A stretch of DNA of 12,807 bases from Propionibacteriaceae bacterium. GTDB lineage: Bacteria; Actinomycetota; Actinomycetes; Propionibacteriales; Propionibacteriaceae. A program made the translations under genes and the position numbers. The notes under the pieces were generated by a model. The model was given only the letters and a program-made list of their open reading frames with translations. It did no database searches and had not been told where the DNA came from. This document shows positions 1 to 6,609 of the stretch, piece by piece. How positions within the stretch are numbered: position 1 is the first letter of the stretch; each line of letters begins with the position of its first letter. The stretch lies in assembly GCA_031265725.1 (NCBI GenBank), contig JAISCH010000308.1:1-12807 (forward strand), read 5' to 3'.

Positions 1-1
1 C

Positions 2-1222
2 ACGCCGTACGCCTGGGCGCTCGCGGTCACCTTGGCCGTGCTCTTCATCGTCTGCGCAGCGGTCGTATTCGCCCGACGCCGGGTGACGCTCCCCGTTCTG
101 ATGGAGGACGTAACGGTGCTCGGGTTGGTCGCAGTGGCATGCCTGATGCTGCTATCCAACCTCGGTTTGCTGGTGTCCAGCGACTCGTACCACTTCGGCG
201 CACGGTCAACGGACTTCGACGTGGTACGGCTGTCCTGGCTGGTCATACCGGCAGTGTTGCTATTCGTGCTCTCCCGGATCGGGCGCAACTCCAAGTTGGC
301 CTATGCCGGTCGGGCCTTGCTGATCAGTGACGCCGCCTTCATGCTGATTCCTTGGATTGGCTATCAGGAATTGATCCGGGTGGGAACCATCGCGCTCGCC
401 ATCGGCTACTTGGTGCTCCTGGCCGTGCTCGGTTGGTACGCGTGGACCACGTTGGCGAAAGAATTCCGCGCCAAAAATCAGCAAACCTTCATTTTCTGCC
501 TGCAACTGGCCTTCCTCGGCTCGTTGGCCTCCGTGCTGCTCCGGGCGGAACTGGACTTCGGGCTGGAACTGTGGCTGCTCTGCGTGATCTGCTGCCTGCT
601 GGTGCTCCATCTGCTGCGCCTGGATAAGAAGGTGCTCTGGTATCGGCTGCAGGAGTTCGTGGTGTCATTGGGCATCGCCGCAGACCTGGCCAACGGTGTC
701 ACGAATCCGGTTGGCAAAACGCTGGCAGTGGTGGCGGCCATCGTCTGCCTGTTGGCTATGGCCGAACGGATCAGGCTCGCGTCCAGCGCGAACGCCAAGG
801 CCGCCCGGGAGAAGACCTTGGACCCGTCTAAGCAGGGCCTGGAATATCTGACGGCGTTCTGCGTCAACGCGCTCTTCCTGTCCATCCTCTACGCAGTGAC
901 GACCTGGTTCACCCAGGCGTATCCGTTCAGCCTGTCCTGCATGTTCATCGCCCTGGTGCTCATCGCTCTCGGCTTCTGGTCGCGGACCACCCCGTTCCGG
1001 CTCTACGGCCTAGTGGTGACGATCCTCTGCGTGCTCAAACTAGTCACCTGGGACATAGTCAGCGCCGACTCCCTGATGCGGGTAATCGCCTTCATCGGCG
1101 GCGGCCTGATCTGCTTCGGTATCAGCGCCCTCTACAACTTCGCCGTAAAAAGATTCACCGATGCCCCCACCCAAAACCATTCCGAGCCCGCCTCAAAGCC
1201 CGATCACCATTCAGCTCCATAG
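2..1222 (+). CDS. Multi-pass membrane protein, DUF2339-like C-terminal part (5' partial)
   Basis: The reading frame is open from the first bases of the window, so the gene starts upstream. A TTG at 32 is the first usable start codon but has no convincing ribosome binding site and lies inside a hydrophobic segment, so it is unlikely to be the true start. About 406 visible codons encode a chain of hydrophobic helices (roughly ten) with short charged loops. The last helices, with the pattern 'RLYGL...LKLVTWDI...LMRVIAFIGGG' followed by a Tyr-containing helix and a basic end, match what I know of the C-terminus of DUF2339 family membrane proteins. The tail is hydrophilic, rich in His, Pro and Ser. 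The function of DUF2339 proteins is not established. The gene converges on the secretion operon and is probably a separate transcription unit. The family call is moderate; 'integral membrane protein' is safe. Confidence 0.65.
   Translation, partial: TPYAWALAVTLAVLFIVCAAVVFARRRVTLPVLMEDVTVLGLVAVACLMLLSNLGLLVSSDSYHFGARSTDFDVVRLSWLVIPAVLLFVLSRIGRNSKLAYAGRALLISDAAFMLIPWIGYQELIRVGTIALAIGYLVLLAVLGWYAWTTLAKEFRAKNQQTFIFCLQLAFLGSLASVLLRAELDFGLELWLLCVICCLLVLHLLRLDKKVLWYRLQEFVVSLGIAADLANGVTNPVGKTLAVVAAIVCLLAMAERIRLASSANAKAAREKTLDPSKQGLEYLTAFCVNALFLSILYAVTTWFTQAYPFSLSCMFIALVLIALGFWSRTTPFRLYGLVVTILCVLKLVTWDIVSADSLMRVIAFIGGGLICFGISALYNFAVKRFTDAPTQNHSEPASKPDHHSAP
1141..1222 (+). terminator. C-rich, G-poor gene end, candidate Rho-loading segment
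   Basis: The last 82 bases of the membrane-protein gene contain about 34 C and 12 G, while the upstream part of the gene is balanced. Codon choice switches to C- and A-ending codons. No T-tracted hairpin follows. C-over-G enrichment at a transcript end is the known hallmark of Rho utilisation sites; assigning that role here is inference. Confidence 0.22.
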
Positions 1223-1346
1223 CCCGCTGATCGGCACCGCCCACAACCGATCTCCAAGTGGAATAGTCTGCCGTCCAGAGTAAATGACTACCCCAGCTAC
1301 GAAACGCTCACCGGTCAGCACTCGTGCGGTAAAGCGTATTTTCACC

Positions 1347-1380
1347 TGCGCTAATCCGTAATCTGAAGTGCGCTAATCCG
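1347..1380. repeat. 12-bp direct repeat, 22-bp period
   Basis: TGCGCTAATCCG occurs at 1347-1358 and again, without mismatch, at 1369-1380. The 22-bp period places both copies on about the same face of the helix, as in tandem protein-binding sites. No third copy was seen by eye. The role is unknown. Confidence 0.6.
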
Positions 1381-1407
1381 GAAACGAGAGATGTCCATCC
1401 TGGATCG

Positions 1408-1430
1408 GGCCACTGCAGCTACAGTTGGCC
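1408..1430. terminator. Bulged hairpin between convergent genes, possible bidirectional terminator
   Basis: GGCCA plus CTG pairs with CAG plus TGGCC around a 6-nt loop, with one unpaired T (1425), giving an eight-pair stem. Its position between two gene ends suits a bidirectional terminator. There is no T-tract on either side, so intrinsic termination is uncertain. Confidence 0.3.
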
Positions 1431-1510
1431 ACTTCAACAGGCGGGTACTTTCCTGGCAGAGGTTTTGTCGCGGCTATTCAGTTCATGACAGTCCCGCATA
1501 CCCCGAGGCG

Positions 1511-2752
1511 TCACTGCCCAGCTTGATTACGGCGGGAGCGTAGTTGGGCGGCTAGGATCGCAAAGCTGGTGATGAAAATTACGGCGGCTACTATCCATCC
1601 GACTCCGGTCCAGACTTGTGGGTCGTAGTCGGGCGCGGGCTCTGGAATCTCAATTGGTTGGGGGGCCACTTTTGGCGGCTGATTGTAATTGGGCACCGGG
1701 TTGGGCGGCCCGGCCATTCCGCCGTCGTTGACGAAGTTCAGCGCCTCGTAGGGGGCGACGATTCCCCAGCCGACGGCGTCACTGTGATTGTTGTCGCTGC
1801 GCGAGGCCGTGGCCAGCAGCCGGTATTTCCAATCAATCGGACTCTCATCGGGGTACGCGGCGGCGACCAGCGCGGCCGCACCAGCCACATAGCCTGTCGC
1901 ATATGCGGCGCTCGGCTCTCCGCTGGGGACCAGGCAGTCACCCTTGCCAGCGGTTGTCAAAACATTTTGCCCAGGGGCGGCCAATTCCACATGCGGATTA
2001 GCGATGGTCGAGCCATCCTGGTGATAGCCCTGCTCATCGACAGCCGTGACAGAGATGACCGGATTGCTGGAACGGCTCGGTTTCCCGGTCTGGGTGTATC
2101 CGGATGGGTATACCAAAGTCCCGTCTGGCACTTCCTGGCTGATATTCCCCGCCGAGGCCACAATCAACGCTTTTCCTCTGGCCCGCGCGACGGCCTGCTC
2201 CAATTTCTTGTGGCTGTCCATCGGCAGGGCATGTGGAATGGCGATTATCTCGGCCCCATGGTCGATAGCCCATTCAATGCCCTGCGCGGTTAGCTCGGGG
2301 TCGGGCTGCTGGGCGTCGTCCGCAAACGACTCATAGACTCTGACCGGCATGATCTTCGCATCGGGCGCGATCCCGACCACCCCGGACTCCCCCTCGATCA
2401 GCCGAGCCGCGATCAATCCGGCCACCGCCGTGCCTTGAATAGCGGAATCCCGGTCGGCCCGACCGGAGACGAATGACTTTCCGGTGGCCAACGCGCCTTT
2501 GAAATGCGGATTATCCCCTTGCACACCCGAATCCACCACGGCGACAACCACAGCTTTGCCTGTCTGCGCGTTCTTGCCGGTGGAAACCCTGTTCGCGGCC
2601 TCGACTCCCAACTGGTCTTGCGGACGGTCGCTGATCAACTGGCCCTGACAGGCCTCCTCCAGCTCATCGGCGCTGGCGCTGCCAACGGCAGGCCCGCTGA
2701 TGCCGACCCCGACCAACAACAGCGCGCCGAAAAAGATTGCCGCCTTTTTCAA
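1511..2752 (-). CDS. mycP: Mycosin-like subtilisin-fold protein of the type VII system, apparently catalytically dead
   Basis: The 413-residue protein has the mycosin plan: signal peptide (residues 1-28: MKK, hydrophobic core, A-S-A before D29), subtilisin (S8) domain, Pro-rich linker (about 345-380), one C-terminal membrane helix (about 381-404) and a basic RSRR end. C35 and C273 could form a disulfide. The catalytic Asp (D74 in VVDSGV) and oxyanion Asn (N203 in VASAGN) are present. The His motif HGT reads Q106-G-T, and the GTSxA nucleophile motif reads S281-A-A-Y-A, so Ser aligns with A283 without gaps. This suggests a pseudoprotease. Mycobacterial mycosins are needed for membrane-complex stability independently of their protease activity, so a structural role is plausible. 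The start chosen is TTG at 2752: it overlaps the eccB stop (TTGA), has GGAGG 10 nt upstream, and puts the signal peptide at the exact N-terminus. A longer in-frame start at 2821 would add 23 Gly-rich residues before it. Confidence 0.9.
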   Translation of the reverse strand: MKKAAIFFGALLLVGVGISGPAVGSASADELEEACQGQLISDRPQDQLGVEAANRVSTGKNAQTGKAVVVAVVDSGVQGDNPHFKGALATGKSFVSGRADRDSAIQGTAVAGLIAARLIEGESGVVGIAPDAKIMPVRVYESFADDAQQPDPELTAQGIEWAIDHGAEIIAIPHALPMDSHKKLEQAVARARGKALIVASAGNISQEVPDGTLVYPSGYTQTGKPSRSSNPVISVTAVDEQGYHQDGSTIANPHVELAAPGQNVLTTAGKGDCLVPSGEPSAAYATGYVAGAAALVAAAYPDESPIDWKYRLLATASRSDNNHSDAVGWGIVAPYEALNFVNDGGMAGPPNPVPNYNQPPKVAPQPIEIPEPAPDYDPQVWTGVGWIVAAVIFITSFAILAAQLRSRRNQAGQ

Positions 2753-4074
2753 GACTCCGCCGCCTCCAGTGCCGTCGCATTGGTCAATTCGATCGCCGCC
2801 ACCGGGACCAGCGAAACCCAAGCCCCCGGCACGACGATGATGTTCGCCTCGGAATATCCGAAGCGGCTGAGCGTGTCCCGTGGGTCCTCACCCAGGCTGA
2901 ATGCCTGGCCAGAGTCAGTGACCAGCCGAACCGCCCCAACACTTCCGCTCGACGCCTTGATCAACGCGCCATAGCCGCCCGACACCGCCACCGGAAGGGT
3001 GTTGTCAGCCACTGTCGCGGGCGACATAGCCCCCAGCCCGACAGTCGGGACTTGCTCACTGCTGACAGCCAAAGTGGCGCAAGGCATTCTTCCCTCGTCA
3101 ACCTCTTCAACAGGCAACTGCTCCGGCCAGTCCTTCGGCAGCGCGGGAGAATCCGTGTCAACCGCGATCTTGTTGTCAACTACCTCATTCGAGGTGATGG
3201 TCACCTGATCGGCCGAGGTCAGGCCCACCACCCGCGCCTGCAATTCGCTGAGCCGGGACATCTCCCCATCGCCAACCACCACAAAATACTGGTCCCCGAT
3301 CTCGACCAACGATCCGACGTGCAGTCCGACCAACCGTTTGGGGAATCCACTCACCGGTTGGCCCTCGTTGGCAAGATGTATCTTCTTCAAGTCCGATCCG
3401 CGCTCGAACAGATTCAACCAAGCCGCGTTCACATTGTGCTCGGCGTGCTGGCTCTCGATAATCAACCGCGAGTAAACGTCCTCGTCACTCAACTGATACT
3501 TCATGCCGTCAACGATCAGATAGCGCTGGCCCTCGTTCACCACAATCGCCAGCCTTGCCGTCGCCAAGCCCTCAGCGCTGGCCGCGACCCAGGTCTGATT
3601 CTGCTTCCCGTCGCTCCCGGCACAGGAGACCCAGGTGTCGCCGCGCAACTGGTCCACCGGCGGTATATCGTCCGGCGCTCCCGGAATACCGATTTCCCGG
3701 CCTCGTGGTTTGCCCTCCAACACCGCTGCGTCGACTCTGATCGGCTGGAACTCCCCCGGCTCGCTCATCAAACGCGCGGAAGTGATATTGGAGACCGGAT
3801 AGAGCGTGCCGCCCATAGTGAAATATCTGGCCCCGGTGTCAGCGACCACAATGAGTTTGTTGTCCTCCCAGCCCTCGGGAAGGGTGGGGGCGAATTTTGC
3901 CACAACGATGCCGACCACCACGATCACCGCAGTCAACACGACCCCGATAATCAACGGATAGCTGAAACCTCTGGGCTCCAGTTCGCGTCCTCCCGGGGTG
4001 CCAGACATGAAAGCGGTCACCAGCCGCTTCCGGTTGTAGCGCTGCGCCTCCACAACATCTTTGTTGGACGGCAT
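2749..4074 (-). CDS. eccB: Type VII secretion protein EccB
   Basis: EccB is the bitopic core component of type VII systems, with a short cytoplasmic N-terminus, one membrane helix and a large extracytoplasmic domain of repeated folds. The 441 residues here match: the N-terminus contains the EccB-like pattern VEAQRYNRKRLVTAFMSG, a membrane helix spans about 40-59, and the next region has the family's VVADTGARYF, LYPVSNITSARL and PRGREIGIPGAP patterns (about 76-134). C151 and C332 could form the usual disulfide. The protein is slightly shorter than typical mycobacterial EccB (about 470-500, from memory). ATG at 4074 shares its A with the eccD stop (TGATG), so translation is probably coupled. 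The 3' end overlaps the mycosin start. No key element appears to be missing. Confidence 0.96.
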   Translation of the reverse strand: MPSNKDVVEAQRYNRKRLVTAFMSGTPGGRELEPRGFSYPLIIGVVLTAVIVVVGIVVAKFAPTLPEGWEDNKLIVVADTGARYFTMGGTLYPVSNITSARLMSEPGEFQPIRVDAAVLEGKPRGREIGIPGAPDDIPPVDQLRGDTWVSCAGSDGKQNQTWVAASAEGLATARLAIVVNEGQRYLIVDGMKYQLSDEDVYSRLIIESQHAEHNVNAAWLNLFERGSDLKKIHLANEGQPVSGFPKRLVGLHVGSLVEIGDQYFVVVGDGEMSRLSELQARVVGLTSADQVTITSNEVVDNKIAVDTDSPALPKDWPEQLPVEEVDEGRMPCATLAVSSEQVPTVGLGAMSPATVADNTLPVAVSGGYGALIKASSGSVGAVRLVTDSGQAFSLGEDPRDTLSRFGYSEANIIVVPGAWVSLVPVAAIELTNATALEAAES

Positions 4075-5387
4075 CAGATCACGCCCCAGACCAGCGCGGC
4101 CAACGGCAGGACGGCGATCAGGGCGATCACCTGTGCCGTGTCCGCCAGCCGATTCAGCACCGGCCGCAATTTGATTGAGATCACATTATTGGCCAGCACC
4201 AACGCGGCAATGCCTATAGTCACACCGATAATTACCGGCATGAATTCCGGATGGTTCAGTGACGACACCAGCCCGGTCAACACCACCGTCAACATTCCCG
4301 AGACCAACCCGACCAGCACCTCATAGCGTCCGTACAGACTGCGGGTGCCCAGCAGCAGCGACAGCCCGACGCAGATCATGAAGACCGCTCCGATGGGAGT
4401 GGTCGCAATGAGCGGGGTGGAAACCACCGTGATCAGCCCGCCAGCCACCCGGAGCGTGACCATCAGTGTGCCGCCGTTACGAACCTGGTTCGCCACTACC
4501 GTGCCCTCGGCCGGATTCAACGACGAAAGGGTCAGCGCCTCTATCCGGGCTGGCACCTGGGCCAACCCGACCCATGCGGTGAGCACGCTGATCACAGTGA
4601 CAATAGTGACGATGACCACAGCGACTTGCGCCGATCCGAACTTTGCCGGTCCGACCAGCGCGCCGTAGCCGACCAGCGACAGCCCCACCAGCAGCGGCCC
4701 GAACGCGCATGGCCGGTCTTCACGCCGCAACAAAAGCACGGTGACGGACCCCAAAAGCACCCCGAACCCAGCGAGCATGAGCTGCAGCTCGATCCCGAAC
4801 TCGGGATAGAGGCTGAAGCCACCCACACCAGCCAGGCAGCAATCCGCCACCACCAGCGATATCGCTGGCCCCGGTGCTGGAATACGAGCCACCACAGCGG
4901 CACCGAGAGCCACCACAGCCGCTCCGGCGAAACCGATCACCGCCACGACGAGCGGAGCCATCCCCGACATGAGCAGCATCCCGGCGGCGAAGACCAGCAG
5001 GCTGGCCGCAGAATAGGCGGAGAGCTGAACAGAGTCGCCCCGCGTCCATTGCGTCCGGGTCGATTCGACGGCTTTTCCGATGGCCTCCACAAGGTCGTCA
5101 TAACGATCGTCACTAGCCGTTGTCCCGGTCAATTCAAGGGTGAGCACAGACCCGGCCCGGACTCGCTGCTCGGCGAGGGACTGGCCCTGGTCCAGGTAGC
5201 CGCCAGTGTGGGTGATCAGCCGGAACCCCTGGGAAGCGGAATTCGGGGTGAGCCTGCCGAACTCATCCACGATGCCGGGAAGGATTTCCGCCAACGGGAT
5301 CGCCGCTGGCACAGCTAGATCGATCTTCCGCCCGGAGAATGACACCGTGATTGGAATGATCGCTGCCTGAATTGTGTTAGTCGCCAT
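4074..5387 (-). CDS. eccD: Type VII secretion integral membrane protein EccD (first copy)
   Basis: EccD is the most hydrophobic core subunit: an N-terminal ubiquitin-like (YukD) domain on the cytoplasmic side followed by 11 membrane helices. In solved mycobacterial complexes two EccD copies are present per EccB and EccC. In this 437-residue protein, residues about 10-90 form the ubiquitin-like domain (ITVSFSGRKIDLAVPAAIPL, later a VRAGSVLTLEL strand pattern). An amphipathic linker follows to about 130, then 11 hydrophobic segments can be counted to the C-terminus. ATG at 5387 lies 7 bp after the stop of the FHA/RDD gene and has only a weak ribosome binding site, suggesting coupling; the end overlaps eccB by one base. 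It is the more canonical of the two EccD proteins in this operon. Confidence 0.94.
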   Translation of the reverse strand: MATNTIQAAIIPITVSFSGRKIDLAVPAAIPLAEILPGIVDEFGRLTPNSASQGFRLITHTGGYLDQGQSLAEQRVRAGSVLTLELTGTTASDDRYDDLVEAIGKAVESTRTQWTRGDSVQLSAYSAASLLVFAAGMLLMSGMAPLVVAVIGFAGAAVVALGAAVVARIPAPGPAISLVVADCCLAGVGGFSLYPEFGIELQLMLAGFGVLLGSVTVLLLRREDRPCAFGPLLVGLSLVGYGALVGPAKFGSAQVAVVIVTIVTVISVLTAWVGLAQVPARIEALTLSSLNPAEGTVVANQVRNGGTLMVTLRVAGGLITVVSTPLIATTPIGAVFMICVGLSLLLGTRSLYGRYEVLVGLVSGMLTVVLTGLVSSLNHPEFMPVIIGVTIGIAALVLANNVISIKLRPVLNRLADTAQVIALIAVLPLAALVWGVI

Positions 5388-5394
5388 ATCTTGC

Positions 5395-6609
5395 TCACAT
5401 GTCTGCCACGGTCAACTGTAATGTACGCTCTCCCAAACCCAACCGGGCGCCGGAGGGAAGGTAGACCCGTCGTCCACGCTCCAACAGTTTCCGGCCATTG
5501 TCACCTATCAAATAGCTGCCGTTGGCGGAATAGGAATCCTCCACCCAAATCCCATTGGTGTCAGCGCCGACCCGCAAATGGGTGCGCGAGATAGACGCGC
5601 TGGAATCGGTCACTCTGACCGGCGTCTCGTCCGCTCCGGGCGAAAGGCTCGGCTCCCGTCCGAGCACTGCGACCCTGTCGACCGGGATGCTCTCTCCGCT
5701 GTCAAAAGTTATCCAGACGACTTTCCTGGACCGGCCGGCCCCAGCAGTCGGCCCCATCGCGGGTTGCCCCACGCTCACCAACGCAGGCGGCAAGGGCAAT
5801 CCGGTCTCCGACGGAAGCGCGGCAGCGAAGCGCGACCCGGCCCGGGCCGAAGCCGCATCCGCATCCGCATCTGTGTCACCCGGTATCGGATCGTACTGTC
5901 CCCGCCTCGGCTGCAGCGGGGTGGGCAACTCGTAGTCAGGCTCCGCAGGCATGCTCTGAGCCGCTGCCGGAACAGGAGCGGGAGCACGGTGCGCCGCTGG
6001 GCTGATTGGCTCAGGCAAAGGCGTTCGCGGAGCATGCTCCGCCATGCTCTGAGCCGGTGTTGACTGCTGGGAAGCGGGTGCCTGCTGCGGCATAGGCTGC
6101 GGCATTCGATACGGCGCGGCGGCGGGCTGCGGCTCGACTGGCCGCGAGTCGGCTGCCATCCCAGCGGCGGTGAGCCGACCGTAGGCGTCCAGCGCATAGC
6201 CTGGCTGTTGCTGCCGCTCGCGCAGATCGTAGACAACGATGCCAGCCAGGCGGTCTATCCAGTCTTGCCCCTGCTTGGATACCAGCAGCGTGACCAACGG
6301 CCCTACCCCTGTCAACTGCAGCAGGCCGAACAGCGCGGCGCGAATCGTCTGTGCCTTGAGACCCGGAGCATGCTCCGTCCCAGCCAGCACGGCCACCGTC
6401 TTCGTCAGATAAGCGCCGAGACTTCGCCCTGTCCGGGCGCGGAAAAGAGTCAGCGCCACATACAACTCAAGCGTGATGATCGCCGTCAGAACCCAAGAGC
6501 GGGTGAAGAACAGACTCAGCGCGGCCAACCCGGCCAGCACGATCAAATCGACCAGATAGGACAACACCCTGAGCTGGACTGTGGCGGGCTGTGTGGACAC
6601 CGGACTCAT
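5395..6609 (-). CDS. RDD membrane domain - Pro/Ala/Gln linker - FHA domain protein
   Basis: The 404-residue protein has three parts. Residues about 10-130 form an RDD-type membrane domain with three hydrophobic segments and an R14...D21 signature near the start. Residues about 140-290 are a low-complexity Pro, Ala, Gln and Met linker. Residues about 310-404 are an FHA domain with the expected binding residues in place: G317-R318-E319, S341-R-T-H344 and N363-G364. FHA domains bind phosphothreonine peptides, so the protein probably docks a Ser/Thr-phosphorylated partner at the secretion complex; no kinase or phosphatase gene is in the window. The start overlaps the upstream gene by four bases (ATGA) and has a strong GGAGG 8 nt before it. 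The linker carries a hexamer repeat and a duplicated 14-bp element. The fold calls are firm; the role in secretion control is inference from operon position. Confidence 0.92.
   Translation of the reverse strand: MSPVSTQPATVQLRVLSYLVDLIVLAGLAALSLFFTRSWVLTAIITLELYVALTLFRARTGRSLGAYLTKTVAVLAGTEHAPGLKAQTIRAALFGLLQLTGVGPLVTLLVSKQGQDWIDRLAGIVVYDLRERQQQPGYALDAYGRLTAAGMAADSRPVEPQPAAAPYRMPQPMPQQAPASQQSTPAQSMAEHAPRTPLPEPISPAAHRAPAPVPAAAQSMPAEPDYELPTPLQPRRGQYDPIPGDTDADADAASARAGSRFAAALPSETGLPLPPALVSVGQPAMGPTAGAGRSRKVVWITFDSGESIPVDRVAVLGREPSLSPGADETPVRVTDSSASISRTHLRVGADTNGIWVEDSYSANGSYLIGDNGRKLLERGRRVYLPSGARLGLGERTLQLTVADM
5853..5870. repeat. (CCGCAT)3 microsatellite in the linker of the FHA gene
   Basis: Three perfect tandem hexamers encode alternating Asp and Ala in the disordered linker. 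Gain or loss of a unit would change linker length by two residues without a frameshift. Confidence 0.8.
5950..6056. repeat. 14-bp direct repeat in the linker of the FHA gene
   Basis: CATGCTCTGAGCCG is present at 5950-5963 and 6043-6056, exactly 93 bp (31 codons) apart, and encodes an AQSM element in the same frame both times. This looks like an old internal duplication of linker sequence. Confidence 0.7.
6027..6042. repeat. 16-bp perfect palindrome, core repeated at 6364-6377
   Basis: GCGGAGCATGCTCCGC reads the same on both strands. Its 14-bp core CGGAGCATGCTCCG recurs at 6364-6377 in the same gene and frame, encoding EHAP in both places, once in the linker and once in the RDD domain. The role is unknown. 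Confidence 0.7.

Larger units (their letters stand above)
1223..1510. other. Convergent intergenic region
   Basis: This 288-base stretch lies between two converging genes, so both transcripts must end in or near it. It holds a weak inverted repeat (GATCGG 1229-1234 with CCGATC 1247-1252), a 12-bp direct repeat (1347-1380) and a bulged hairpin (1408-1430), each discussed separately where useful. No RNA gene or insertion sequence is recognisable. A 50-codon ORF at 1391-1543 on the plus strand is noted among the rejected items. Confidence 0.6.

Noticed and set aside
1391..1543. A 50-codon plus-strand ORF (ATG after a GAGAG) in the convergent spacer
   Set aside because: It ends inside the mycosin gene on the opposite strand, shows no recognisable family and has only a mediocre ribosome binding site. 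It was kept in mind because of the phased repeat just upstream, but support is too thin.
2737..4326. A 529-codon plus-strand open frame antisense to eccB
   Set aside because: It covers a well-recognised EccB on the other strand, has Arg/His/Pro-rich composition without domains, and no ribosome binding site.
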